Of a stretch of 64,000 nucleotides of DNA, positions 1-10,100 are shown in pieces. Below the pieces are notes generated by a model. It was given only the letters and a program-made list of their open reading frames with translations, was not told the DNA's origin and searched no databases. The stretch's first letter is position 1. The number at the start of each line of letters is the position of its first letter. The position numbers and the translations under genes are program-made. Source of the DNA: Bedellia somnulentella (Eukaryota; Arthropoda; Insecta; Lepidoptera; Bedelliidae); NCBI GenBank assembly GCA_963576735.1, contig OY755177.1, positions 992,001-1,056,000 of the forward strand, read 5' to 3'.

Positions 1-79
1 CGTACACCCACCGGAAGAAATGGGGTAGTGCTATTCTAAGCCGACACTACACAGCATTCTAAGCCGACACTACACAGCA
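1..79 (-). mobile_element. SINE-A head fragment, subfamily I, cut by window start
   Basis: The 5' end of SINE-A in reverse orientation; the rest lies outside the window. The last 23 bases of the head (57-79) are a direct duplication of 34-56. Confidence 0.85.
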
Positions 80-726
80 TGATTATAAAAAAATGAGACT
101 GCAATGTGAGAATACTAAGGAAAATAAAATGGGGAGATGGGAAACGGGTTTTCAATTTCAATGAACTATCCAAATGGAATATAATGGTTTGAGTAAAATT
201 AAGTAGGTTTCTTCATCTTTTGCGCATTTCACCTATTTAAACTCCTGAATATAATTTAATAATGGTATTTAAGTACATAGTTTACTCATCGGTCTGATGT
301 CTCTTTCCTTTAATAGTAGTAACAGAAAATAAGCTAAAATTCAACATTATTGTAACGAGTTGCTATTAATAATCCATTAAGCATTTTTTAAGACTCAATA
401 AAAATTGCAAAAATATTATCAGAGTCTGCACCGTCGAACAATATTGGTTAAGATTTTATGTAAAAAACGTGAATTATTTTAGTAATTTACGACCATAAGC
501 TTCCTCTCAACGTGGCCTGTCAAAACACTAGATCGCGTGAGGTGAGCGATATTTATCTAAAACATGATCAACATAAAACTGGGTAAATATATTTGCGTGC
601 TTTCACAATAAACACCTGAATTTATAACCTCATTAAACAGTATTTTATTACCGACATCCACACCTATATGCATGAATAAAATATCATTAAAAGATAACAA
701 ATATGATGATGTAAAAGGTGACTTAA
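80..726. other. AT-rich stretch, nothing recognised
   Basis: No ORF of note, no repeat match within the window and no clear splice-flanked exon were seen. Confidence 0.5.
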
Positions 727-812
727 GATTTTTAGGCCTTTTTAAGTGATTCTTTTGCCAGGCTCAAATTATGTGATGGCTCAAAAATCTTTTCCCCACT
801 CAAGTAAGTCAA
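727..812 (+). mobile_element. Degenerate SINE-A fragment
   Basis: The words ggcctttttaagtgatt and cttttccccactcaa match the middle of SINE-A in the right order. The rest is eroded, so this is an old copy just upstream of a younger one. Confidence 0.5.
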
Positions 813-820
813 CTGTATAC

Positions 821-1050
821 TGCTGTGTAGTGTCGGCTTAGAATAGCATAACCTCATTTCTTTCAGTGGGTGTACGTAAGAGGCGACTAACGGTATTGGG
901 GATTTTAAGGCATTTTTGGGCGATGCGGTTGGAGACCCATCACCAACAACCTTTATAATCCCAACTCAATTTTCCAAAAGTGGCTGAAAAGTTTCTAATT
1001 CCTTAGCTCTGGCTACCCCTTCTAGGGATTTATAGCCGTGAGTATATATA
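821..1050 (+). mobile_element. SINE-A, subfamily I, near full length
   Basis: Runs from tgctgtgtagtgtcgg to agccgtgagtatata. It has the subfamily I markers (actaacggtattgggg, acccatcaccaacaacc). The small minus-strand ORF over it is an accident of the SINE sequence. Confidence 0.9.
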
Positions 1051-1405
1051 ATAATAATATAATAAAAATGTTTATTTCCACAAATAATACAATTAACAAT
1101 TTTGCACATTAAAAATGACATGAAATTTATAACAATAGTTATATACTTTACTTTGTAGTTGCAGAAATTAAAGTTCAATAGCATCCTACTAAGCCAATGG
1201 CCTGTGCTAGGATGCCAAAAATTAACATTTGCATAGGTATTTACACAATCATTTAAAATATTAATTTACACTTTTAATTGCTATCGGTTGGAAATAATGG
1301 TAATTTTGATAAAATAAGGATAAACTAATTTACAACTTCAATAACATTATGATATAAAATTTGATTAAATAATTGAAATGACCTAAAGTAATTATAATAA
1401 TTATG

Positions 1406-2010
1406 CTTTTCTTTTTATGTTTTCTTTTTGCATTATTAGTGGCATTAGGACTTTTTCATAGACTGCACAACGAAAAGAGGTTTTATTTTACATTTTCAAA
1501 ACAAAGGAGTTTGTATGTTTTTAGAATAAAATGTAAACATTTCTGGTAAACGAATAGTTGCATGAATTTATGACGCCCTGGTATTATAGAAATTATATAA
1601 AACTGTGAATATTTGATATGAAATTACTAAGATTTTACCTCTTGGATAATTATAAAATTTCGTCACTACGAATTTTATTTAAAACACTTTTTTTGTAATT
1701 ACCCATTTTTTTATTTTTTTAGCTCGTATTGGTATTGCCTAGAAAATATAATGTTTTTCTATATACCGGGCAGCTATTAAAAGTTACAAGACCCCAAAAC
1801 ACAATGCGAAAAATGGAACAGTCAAAGCAAAGAAAAAGCCAAGAGCAAAAAAAATACTTATGTATTTTGTAATTGATGATACTCATTTGTTGTTTTTTTT
1901 CATCAGGGGGGATAGACGGAAAAGTATCCCCCCTGGTAGCACTATGTGGAAAAAAATTCCTTTCTTCCCCCCCAGGGGGGATAGCTCAGGGGGGATATGT
2001 GGAATAGCCC
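1406..2010 (+). repeat. 0.6-kb direct repeat, copy 1
   Basis: Almost identical to 3172-3768. The only length difference I see is 8 extra bases in the T-rich tract near 1710. It contains no convincing coding sequence. It ends with four of the tatcccccct-type motifs that form the left arm of the 86-bp hairpin. The repeat lacks TG...CA ends and no gag or pol lies between the copies, so an LTR pair is unlikely. A recent segmental or element duplication is the simplest reading. Confidence 0.85.
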
Positions 2011-2103
2011 AAATAATGGGCTATTCCACATATCCCCCCTGAGCTATCCCCCCTGGGGGGGAAGAAAGGAATTTTTTTCCACATAGTGCTACCAGGGGGG
2101 ATA
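1925..2103. repeat. 86-bp perfect inverted repeat with 7-nt loop
   Basis: Arms 1925-2010 and 2018-2103 are exact reverse complements as read here; the loop is aaataat. Outside the arms the two sides diverge but keep weak similarity. About seven tatcccccct motifs and one imperfect one lie in and next to the structure. Confidence 0.9.
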
Positions 2104-2795
2104 AACGGAAATTTTTCTTCCACTTATCCCTCCTAAGACAAAGTACAATCGAAAGGAACAATCATTATGCCCGTGGACTACTGACCTTATTTTATTGTCT
2201 TTTGTTACATAATTAATAATTTTCATCAATCTTACTGCTAATGTTCTAGTTTGTTTGGCATATTTTAAATCAAAAGGTAAGTAATTTTAGTTAAGGTGTC
2301 ATCAGGACACTTAGAAAAGTTTATACTCTAACCTAGTCTATTAACAAATTTAAGCAATATTTAATTATCATTTTCTTACATTGATTGACGTGATCGTATC
2401 ATATGTTGTAAACTTGGAGAAGACTAATTTCTGTACCAGGGAATCATATGACTAGAGAAATTTGTGAACCTCTGTTTGGAAATGTAAAAAAAAAAGACAA
2501 TATGATCAAACCGGCTAATTACCCATGGTCCCTCTGATAGTCCTTTTTTTAAAATCAATGGTCCGTGGTCCCTTTTTCAATATGAACTGTCCAAAATAAA
2601 AGTCTCGCTTACATTTATAGGGTTTTTATTCATATTCTATAATGGTTTGATAGTTTAAATATTTTCATCATACAAAAAAACGTAAGAGGTAAAAACACTT
2701 AGAAATATTTTTACAAAAGATTGATAATGATGAATGCATTAAATGACTTGAATTTGATTTTGCGAAAATATTTTTAATGAAGTACTATGGGTGCT
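2104..2795. other. AT-rich stretch, nothing recognised
   Basis: Two similar words, cccatggtccct near 2523 and aatggtccgtggtccct near 2557, form a small local repeat. Nothing else was supported. Confidence 0.4.
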
Positions 2796-2865
2796 CTACC
2801 TGCAACCAAGCAAACAAGCATGCAAACAATCAAGCAAGTATGCATACAAACAAGCATGCATCCGC
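2796..2865 (+). repeat. Simple repeat rich in caag and gcatgc
   Basis: An irregular array of aagcaaacaagcatgc-like words with several GCATGC palindromes. Confidence 0.6.
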
Positions 2866-2930
2866 ATATATAAACTTGGAAACGTAAAAAAATATACACT
2901 CAATCCATCTGTGACTATTATGTAGTAATT

Positions 2931-3122
2931 TTAAAGAAAAGTTTCCAATGGCCAGCGCCAGCGGTAGGGGGTTGTGAGAGATACAGTACACTTAGTTTTC
3001 TTCATCAGAGCACACTTCCAATACTCTTGTCCGTTAGTATATTCTTTTTTTTTATGGTATTGATATCCTTCGTATAGTAAAACAGATCCTCGGCCTCTTC
3101 TTAAGAAAACTAGCTCACTCAT
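2931..3122 (-). pseudogene. FLYWCH-type zinc-finger ORF, 63 aa, incomplete
   Basis: The 63-residue frame has the order expected of a FLYWCH finger. It starts LVFLRRGRGSVLLYEGYQY (an F..R.G...L...GY.Y pattern), followed by a tryptophan in YWKC and a second cysteine in TKCTVSLTT. The final HxH zinc ligands are missing: the frame ends in an unrelated tail and a stop just past that point. FLYWCH modules occur in MULE-like transposases and in the alternative 3' exons of mod(mdg4)-type chromatin genes. It sits between the two 0.6-kb direct repeats with no partner domain beside it. AG dinucleotides just upstream could be splice acceptors, so an exon is possible. I treat it as a domain remnant of uncertain origin. 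Confidence 0.55.
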
Positions 3123-3171
3123 TTTTATTAAATTGAAAAAAATAGGTTCCTCAAATTGGTCTTCTTTAATT

Positions 3172-3768
3172 CTTTTCTTTTTATGTTTTCTTTTTGCATT
3201 ATTAGTGGCATTAGGACTTTTTCATAGACTGCACAACGAAAAGAGGTTTTATTTTACATTTTCAAAACAAAGGAGTTTGTATGTTTTTAGAATAAAATGT
3301 AAACATTTCTGGTAAACGAATAGTTGCATGAATTTATGACGCCCTGGTATTATAGAAATTATATAAAACTGTGAATATTTGATATGAAATTACTAAGATT
3401 TTACCTCTTGGATAATTATAAAATTTCGTCACTACGAATTTTATTTAAAACACTTTTTTTGTAATTACCCATTTTTTTAGCTCGTATTGGTATTGCCTAG
3501 AAAATATAATGTTTTTCTATATACCGGGCAGCTATTAAAAGTTACAAGACCCCAAAACACAATGCGAAAAATGGAACAGTCAAAGCAAAGAAAAAGCCAA
3601 GAGCAAAAAAAATACTTATGTATTTTGTAATTGATGATACTCATTTGTTGTTTTTTTTCATCAGGGGGGATAGACGGAAAAGTATCCCCCCTGGTAGCAC
3701 TATGTGGAAAAAAATTCCTTTCTTCCCCCCCAGGGGGGATAGCTCAGGGGGGATATGTGGAATAGCCC
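3172..3768 (+). repeat. 0.6-kb direct repeat, copy 2
   Basis: Second copy of 1406-2010. It stops exactly where copy 1 enters its hairpin loop (after aatagccc) and is followed at once by the (ATT)n-type tail of the minus-strand LINE. The LINE therefore lies at the position of the palindrome centre. Confidence 0.85.
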
Positions 3769-3882
3769 GAAATAATAATAATGAATCAATTAATATAAAC
3801 GCATAATGGACAATGTGAACAAAATAAATGAAAAACATCATCACAGATAATTAATTAAAAAACAAAAACATATTACTAATTT

Positions 3883-5793
3883 TTATTCCAAAAGTGCTTC
3901 TGTATTTAGATATGTCAGATTCATTAGGTATTCCTGTATACATTTCTTAAATTCTATTTTATCGAGGGCGTGGATATGGCAAGATCTATTTAGTTTATTA
4001 TATATATGTCCACCAAGGAAACCCGGAAATCTTCGCGAGAAACTTGTTTTGTAAATATATTTGCTTCTATAAACATTGTAACTATTGCGACGTAATGGAT
4101 CATAAGTTTGTCGAGGGGCAATATGGATTTGTCTAACCATCAGTCTATAAATAAAAAGTTTTCTGACTGTAAGCACCTGTGTAAGTTCATAAAGTGCCTG
4201 TGTTGGATGGTATCGAGGCAGGTAGCAACATACTTTAAGTATTGCTCGCTGAGCTCTTTCTAGTGGTAGGAGCACGGTTTTTGGAGCCCCACCCCATACA
4301 CTGATACAGTAAACCAAAAGAGATTGGCATAATGCAAAGTAAATTGACCTCAAAAGATTTTGATCAACCACATCACGAATGTTATAAAAAACAGCTAAAA
4401 GTTTTCTTAGCCTAGATGTAAGGGCAGTAATATGGTTTTTAAAAGTTAGCCGATTATCTAACAGCAGTCCCAAATACTTAATTGTTTCAACCCTTTCCAA
4501 GCAAGAACAAGGGCAAGGCAAATGAGGGTCATCTGATTTTCGACAGTCATTGTGGGACACAACAGTAAATTCAGAAGGTGGTTGATCAGATTTATTTATA
4601 GTGAATGTCATTAACTTGGTTTTTGAACTATTTAGACTTAGCAAATTAAGCTGGAGCCAATGACAGACTCTATCATACCCTAACTGGGCTTTTGCAAAAG
4701 TCTCACACCAACTATCTCCCTGGAAAACCAAAACAGTATCATCCGCAAATGCAAATATTTTGCCTTTAACGTTATTGAGATCACAAAGATCATTAATATA
4801 AATGAGGAAGAGCGTTGGGCCCAGCACACTGCCCTGGGGCACACCAAATGAAACACTGTCCTCCTCACTTAAGAAGCTACCAACTCTAGTTTTCTGTTTT
4901 CTTTGGGACAAATAGCTTTCAAAAAGTTGCAGCTGTAAGCCTCGGATTCCCAGCTTCGACAACTTATCAAGAAGTATTGGAATTGATACAGTATCAAACG
5001 CCTTAGCAAGGTCCAAAAAAATTGCCAAATTAAATTTCCCCGAGTTGATACCATTTGTAATACATTCAATAAGTCCCGAAACTGCATCTTCTGTAGATCT
5101 CAGCCGTCTAAAACCATATTGGTTATTGGAGAGCAAATTGTAATTTTCAAGATAATTCAGAAGTCTACTATTGATGATTTTTTCTAAAACTTTCGACATT
5201 GATGGAAGGATAGATATAGGGCGATAGTTGTTAATTTCGTTTTTATCTCCAGATTTATGTATCGGTACAATAATAGACTTTTTGAACAAGCTAGGAAAAC
5301 AACCGATTCTTAGGGATTGGTTGCAAATGTGGGTTATAAGTGGTGAAAAAACAACTATATTATCTTTAAGTATTTTGGAAGGTATAATATCAGAATCATA
5401 TGATGAGCTCTTCAAAAGTTTGATTAAAGATGCAACCTCATCAACATCCGTTTCTAGGAACACCAGTGAATTCAGTTGTGTACGTTGAATTTTTGTGCTA
5501 AAGGTAGGATTATTAAATGTCGGTCTTTTGGTACTAATATTTTGAGCCAGATTTTTGCCCACGTTTACAAAATGATTATTTACAATGTTTATAGAAGCAG
5601 AAGGATCAGCACTGATTTCAAGCAGTTCAGCATTGTGTGATTTATTTTGTTTTATGTACGCAATCTCACTGACGACTTTCCAAGTCTCCTTAGCACCCTT
5701 GCGTTTAGCCTTCTCTAACTTATTACCATAATACCATTGTTTAACATTTTTAAGGAGAGAGTTACAAAAAATTCTGTATCTACGGTAAGTGGT
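3883..5793 (-). CDS. LINE ORF2 C-terminal part: reverse transcriptase (downstream of the in-frame stop)
   Basis: This continues the endonuclease frame. The first Met after the stop is at 5562 and gives 559 residues. Counting from it, RT motifs are YRPIS at 113-117, LDLAKAFDTV at 183-192 (first catalytic Asp), GVPQGSVLGP at 240-249 and FADD at 272-275 (catalytic Asp pair, codons near 4749-4738). The thumb-like motif KYLGLLLD and a C-terminal region with RYHPTQALYEL follow. There is no RNase H domain. The stop codon is followed by the short 3' UTR and the (ATT)n-type tail. All catalytic residues that I can check are present. The only defect is the upstream TAA, so the copy looks young. Confidence 0.87.
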   Translation of the reverse strand, partial: TTYRRYRIFCNSLLKNVKQWYYGNKLEKAKRKGAKETWKVVSEIAYIKQNKSHNAELLEISADPSASINIVNNHFVNVGKNLAQNISTKRPTFNNPTFSTKIQRTQLNSLVFLETDVDEVASLIKLLKSSSYDSDIIPSKILKDNIVVFSPLITHICNQSLRIGCFPSLFKKSIIVPIHKSGDKNEINNYRPISILPSMSKVLEKIINSRLLNYLENYNLLSNNQYGFRRLRSTEDAVSGLIECITNGINSGKFNLAIFLDLAKAFDTVSIPILLDKLSKLGIRGLQLQLFESYLSQRKQKTRVGSFLSEEDSVSFGVPQGSVLGPTLFLIYINDLCDLNNVKGKIFAFADDTVLVFQGDSWCETFAKAQLGYDRVCHWLQLNLLSLNSSKTKLMTFTINKSDQPPSEFTVVSHNDCRKSDDPHLPCPCSCLERVETIKYLGLLLDNRLTFKNHITALTSRLRKLLAVFYNIRDVVDQNLLRSIYFALCQSLLVYCISVWGGAPKTVLLPLERAQRAILKVCCYLPRYHPTQALYELTQVLTVRKLFIYRLMVRQIHIAPRQTYDPLRRNSYNVYRSKYIYKTSFSRRFPGFLGGHIYNKLNRSCHIHALDKIEFKKCIQEYLMNLTYLNTEALLE

Positions 5794-6825
5794 TTATAAA
5801 ATTTGATTATCAGGATCTTTTTTTAATTTATAATTCATCAGGTCTCTGTTTCTCATACAACGCAATAGTCCCGGTGTGATCCACGGCTTTATAGTTAACT
5901 GAGAATGGGAAACTGAGACTTTAGTCGAGTTTTTTTCTATGACACCGTGTACAATATTTACCATTGTATTTACAGCGGTATTTACATCATTAGAGTCAAA
6001 AACACTTGCAAAATCGGTAACAGATAATTCATTCGAAATTTGGTTATAATCTAGTTTTATTATGTTTCTCTCCGATTTGCTGCGAATTGGAGATTTGTTC
6101 AAACAAAGGAGAACAGCTTCATGATCAGTAACTGTGTTCTTTACTACCAAGGTGGTGTTTGCAGACTTTGACTTAATAAAAGAATGATCAAGACAAGTCA
6201 GCAATCTCGTAGGGATTGTATGAGAGGGAAGTAACCCATGTGTGGCTAGTAGTTCCATATATAGGGACGAGTCTGTATTGTCAACATTTAAGATATCAAT
6301 GTTGATATCGCCCATTAATATAATATCATTGTAAGATTTAAGATTCGTCAATAAAGTATCCAAAGAGTTTATGAAATTAGTAACATTTCTAAATGATGGT
6401 GAGCGGTATATGGAGACTATTGCAATCGAATCTTTGATGGTTGTTACCAAACAACTAGCATCAGATAGTGCAGATTGAGTAGTTACACAATTAATGCTGT
6501 CTTTAAAATATAAAACAACACCATCACTCTGATTGCAATGGTTACACGTAGTAGTATAACTATAACCATCCAATGTTGGTAAATAATCATTATTTATTCC
6601 CAACCAACACTCCGATAATATTATGAAATCAGGATGAAAATTTAGAGAATTAAGAAATAAAGAAAATGAATCAAAATTTTTCCTAACGCTTCTAATGTTT
6701 TGAGTCAGTATTGTAATATCTTTCGAGTCCAAAATATATTTCTTACATTCTTCGGGGCCACATACTAAAGCATTTGACAATTGTAGTTCATCTAAAGCTT
6801 TATCCAATTCTAAATTGTTAGCCAT
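5794..6825 (-). CDS. LINE ORF2 N-terminal part: APE-type endonuclease
   Basis: 343 codons from ATG at 6825, ending at an in-frame TAA at 5796-5794. Endonuclease/exonuclease/phosphatase motifs appear in order: ILTQNIRSV near residue 39, SECWL at 71-75 (metal-binding Glu), SIYRSP near 138, MGDINID near 171, and TDHEAVLL near 233 (catalytic Asp-His). This domain would nick the genomic target to prime reverse transcription. After the TAA the same frame stays open without a shift through TTYRRYRIFCNSLL into the RT part. The stop is therefore most simply a single substitution in one continuous ORF2 of about 981 codons. Without readthrough, this copy would make only the endonuclease and could not retrotranspose by itself. 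Confidence 0.85.
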   Translation of the reverse strand: MANNLELDKALDELQLSNALVCGPEECKKYILDSKDITILTQNIRSVRKNFDSFSLFLNSLNFHPDFIILSECWLGINNDYLPTLDGYSYTTTCNHCNQSDGVVLYFKDSINCVTTQSALSDASCLVTTIKDSIAIVSIYRSPSFRNVTNFINSLDTLLTNLKSYNDIILMGDINIDILNVDNTDSSLYMELLATHGLLPSHTIPTRLLTCLDHSFIKSKSANTTLVVKNTVTDHEAVLLCLNKSPIRSKSERNIIKLDYNQISNELSVTDFASVFDSNDVNTAVNTMVNIVHGVIEKNSTKVSVSHSQLTIKPWITPGLLRCMRNRDLMNYKLKKDPDNQIL

Positions 6826-7109
6826 TTGAAAATTAAATTGTTACTTGCAACCATTAACTGCACCAAAAATCTGACAAAAGTAATCAGGCATACATCCGAA
6901 TCTATTAAGAATTCAAAAAATACAACTATAATCCAAAATAACTGTGGCATTGTGGTCTCGTAATATATATAAACAGTAATAGGGTGTCCACACATCAAAT
7001 TATAAAAATTAGTAAAAATATAATGAAACATATCAAGGAATAATTTAAAGTTTATAAAAATATAATAGAGGATTGATTTAAAAAATTTAGCGATGTAATT
7101 ATTAAATAG

Positions 7110-8081
7110 TCATTTATGTGAATGAAATTCTTGCAGACTTTTTTCTGAATAAATTGGGATAGGCTTTTCGTTCTGTGACTTCCGAATATACACTCTTCCA
7201 TTAAGGTGCCAACACGAATAATTTCCCTTCTTGGAGATTTGTCTAGCTTCATAAAAAAGTTTCTTTTGCTGAGGGTTTAAGTAATCATCCACGTACACCG
7301 GGGTCTTCTTGCCTCCAATCCCAAGAGAAGCTGTATTCAATTTATTCTCCACTTCCCGACTTTTGTTAAAACTTTTTGTAGCAGACAGAAATTCATTTTT
7401 CTTGAGTACATTATTAAATTCTGCCACTATAGGTCTTGAAACCCCAATTTTACCTGGCAATCGATGAATATCACGCAGATCGTCGGGTTTAAAGTCGACA
7501 TCGATATTACTAGCAATATTTGTAATAACAGATATAAGGTCTTGAGGCTTTTCTTGATTATGGAGGGGAATATTTCGAACTTCCACTTTCGATGTTCGGC
7601 TTTGTTGGCGAACTTCATGCAACTGCCTTTCTAATGAGTCTATTCTTTCCATCATAATAGTTCGTTCCCTATCAATATTCACCACCCTGTTTTTAATCTC
7701 TTCATAGCCAGAAGACATGAAAGAAATACTTTTCTCGATTTCAGCATTCGTTTTGTTAATGTCTGAATTGGATCTCTTCACTTCAGATATTTGGTGCTTG
7801 AGATCAGACACATCCTTGACAAGAACAGATAAAGTATCAGCTTGCTCTTTATTCCAAGACGATAGCATCTCCTTCATTTCACGCTTAAAGTCCGCCAACG
7901 AATCACATAAGTCCAGCTGTGACTTAGGGGAATCATCCGTTCTTTGTCGTTTATTACGAGAAGTTTTAGTATTAGCGCTTTTGATTGGAATGTTATCATA
8001 ATTTACTTCTGGAGACTTTGAACCAGAACTTTCCTGGTCTTGCTTCGGTGGTGTTCTTTTTAGCGGCATTTTAAAAAGCAC
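7110..8081 (-). CDS. LINE ORF1 protein, coiled coil plus FP-like C-terminal domain
   Basis: A 323-residue open frame with no internal break. Residues 1-55 are basic and low in complexity, with RTPPKQ and RNKRQR. About 55-165 is rich in E, K, Q and heptad-spaced hydrophobics, as expected for a trimerising coiled coil. The C-terminal half, about 165-323, runs from VEVRNIPLHNQEK through DLRDIHRLPG to GKKTPVYVDDYLNPQQKKLF and HLNGRVYIR. It resembles the FP-type domain found in ORF1 of many insect LINEs. Such proteins bind the element RNA and act as nucleic-acid chaperones in the retrotransposition particle. The first ATG at 8081 gives MLFKMPLKR; a second Met four codons later is an equally good start. 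No CCHC knuckle is visible. ORF2 follows on the same strand after 284 bases. Confidence 0.85.
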   Translation of the reverse strand: MLFKMPLKRTPPKQDQESSGSKSPEVNYDNIPIKSANTKTSRNKRQRTDDSPKSQLDLCDSLADFKREMKEMLSSWNKEQADTLSVLVKDVSDLKHQISEVKRSNSDINKTNAEIEKSISFMSSGYEEIKNRVVNIDRERTIMMERIDSLERQLHEVRQQSRTSKVEVRNIPLHNQEKPQDLISVITNIASNIDVDFKPDDLRDIHRLPGKIGVSRPIVAEFNNVLKKNEFLSATKSFNKSREVENKLNTASLGIGGKKTPVYVDDYLNPQQKKLFYEARQISKKGNYSCWHLNGRVYIRKSQNEKPIPIYSEKSLQEFHSHK

Positions 8082-8270
8082 TCAAAAGTATTAATTCGTA
8101 AACTGCTTCTACAAAGGCTGACAATTCGTGATCCAGAGCCTATTCAGAGATTGACGTGTTCAAAACAACAACAACAATGACATTGACAATTCTGTCATCC
8201 GTCACTAAGCAGTTTGACCACAAACTATATAGAGATTACTACGTAATCAGACTACCAACTGTAGAACAAA

Positions 8271-8525
8271 CTCATTCAGTAATAGAACTTTTTTTTTGTT
8301 TTTGAACTGGTCTTGCATGACAGTTGTTTTTTTTCTTTCTTTCTATAAGTTGGGTTAAAATTAGGCTAAGGAGTAAATTCATACTGCCTAATGGATAATC
8401 CTTGCAGGCGATTGGAGTGCTTAACTCAAAATGAATTACTGTATTTTTTGGGATGTTTTCTAAAAGCAATAGATTAAATTGTTGAATATATTGCTTCTAA
8501 GAAAATATCCCAAATTATTTTTTTC
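8271..8525. other. Spacer between LINE 5' end and transposase 3' end
   Basis: Probably 3' untranslated or terminal DNA of the P-like element. No terminal inverted repeat could be paired because the other end of the element is missing. Confidence 0.3.
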
Positions 8526-9860
8526 TTATCTTAAAATAAAAACAAAATGATACTTATTAAATGATTTATTTTTTAATTTTTTATTATATTTCTCCAATGC
8601 TTGTTTTTGCAGAGCAGGCAAAGATTTATTTTTTAATCTCATGACGTCAGTTCCCTTCAAAATTTTATTAATTGTGCTACACCAGTTCATTATCGTAAAC
8701 CTTACAGTGACATCTATGAAATGGTCTAGAACTTTAGTTCTATGTTCGGCACAGTCAATAAACTCAAATAAATACTTGGATAAAATAATTTGTTTAATAT
8801 TAGCTGAAATATTATTTTGATGAGCATTTTGTTCTAAGTATTCATTTGATTCACTAATGACTGTGCCGAAACACCTTACAGCACTTTCAGAAGGGTAGCT
8901 AAGGCCTGTTTTAAATTTATTGTACTCCCTATGGGATATCCAGTCATGTACACTGGATACCGTATCGGTTGTGAGGCTTCTTTTACAGGATTTACATTTA
9001 TTGGTTTCTAAAATTTTCCTTACTACCCAACCAGTTGTGTAGGCCCTTGAGTGAATGTTGAGTCGTTCTCTCCGGGACTGTTCTAAGACCATTTCATTAT
9101 TTGGCTGACCCGGCCCACTATCTTCATAACAATCATTAAAAAATGTACTTAATTGAATAATTGGGTCGGCCGAGTCATCCTCACAGTTGAAAGACTCACT
9201 ATGGAAATTTATTATTCTAGTAATCAATAACGACTTAAAAGTGCAGTTGAAACTGTGGCAGTTAGGGTCATTGTTTCTATAATTGTATGCTCTTACTTGC
9301 CCAAAGAAATTTTCAATTGGGTCAGAGCAAAAATATCTTGGTCGCATGATTTTTATATTTTGATTTTTGAGAATCTGCCACAGTCTCTGGTAGCTTTCAA
9401 TTGTACTAATAAAATTTTTTAATGAAGGTACTGACTTTTTTGCTCCTGATGCATCTATAAAAATATTTGTTTTAATTTTTTAAGGGCTTCTTCCCAAAAC
9501 ATGTGATGGGGCGATCCTTCACTGACAGCTGTCCTTAATGGTTTTCCTTTTTTACCTCCTCGTTTTTTCTTCTTTGAATTTTGTGATGCAGCACCATTGA
9601 CACTATCAAAGAGTTTATCAAAGAATGATACAGTTTCTGATGTGTTTTTTAATGTTTCACTGACGGGATTGTCATCTGTGTCGTGTGCTGTAATATAGAA
9701 TTATTTATTTTACATCATAAATTTACAATCAGGTAAAGGTAATTTATAAGATGGTATAAATGTAGTAAAGTATACAAAATATTCCAGTTTAATTTTGTTT
9801 GATGTCATAGTAAGTTTTGTATGGTAAATGAATTATACAAAATTATTAATGACATAGATA

Positions 9861-10100
9861 CACACATATACTCACGTCTATAATTCCCTAGAAGGGGTAG
9901 CCAGAGCCAAGGAATTATAAATTCCTCAGCCACTTTTGGCAGTTGAGTGGGGAAAAGATGGTAAAACAAATGTTTTTGGTGGTGATGCTCCAACCACCTT
10001 GTCCAAAAATCCAATAAAAGGCTCCAATACCCTTAGTCGCCTCTTACGACACCCTTGTGTAGAAAGGGGTAGCGACATTCTAAGCCGGCACTACACGGCA
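9861..10100 (-). mobile_element. SINE-A, subfamily III, inside transposase intron 3
   Basis: Complete from the cacacatatactcacg tail to ccggcactacacggca head. The head word agcgacattctaagccggc marks subfamily III. It lies within the intron 10166-9688 and leaves both splice sites untouched. Confidence 0.9.

Larger units (their letters stand above)
3769..8270 (-). mobile_element. Near full-length non-LTR retrotransposon (CR1/Jockey group)
   Basis: On the minus strand the order is 5' UTR (about 8270-8082), ORF1 (8081-7110), a 284-bp spacer, ORF2 (6825-3883), a short 3' UTR and an attattattattt tail next to 3769. An ORF1 with coiled coil and FP-like domain, followed by an APE-type endonuclease and reverse transcriptase without RNase H, fits the CR1/L2/Daphne/Jockey group. 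I cannot place the clade more exactly. The 5' end is approximate and I found no convincing target-site duplication; aatag at 3761 and near 8281 is too short. One in-frame stop in ORF2 is the only break I see. Confidence 0.85.

Noticed and set aside
2796..2865. CRISPR-like or satellite array
   Set aside because: Irregular simple-sequence words without fixed repeat and spacer lengths, in a eukaryotic context.
1406..3768. LTR retrotransposon with 0.6-kb LTRs
   Set aside because: No TG...CA termini, no primer-binding site, no gag or pol between the repeats.
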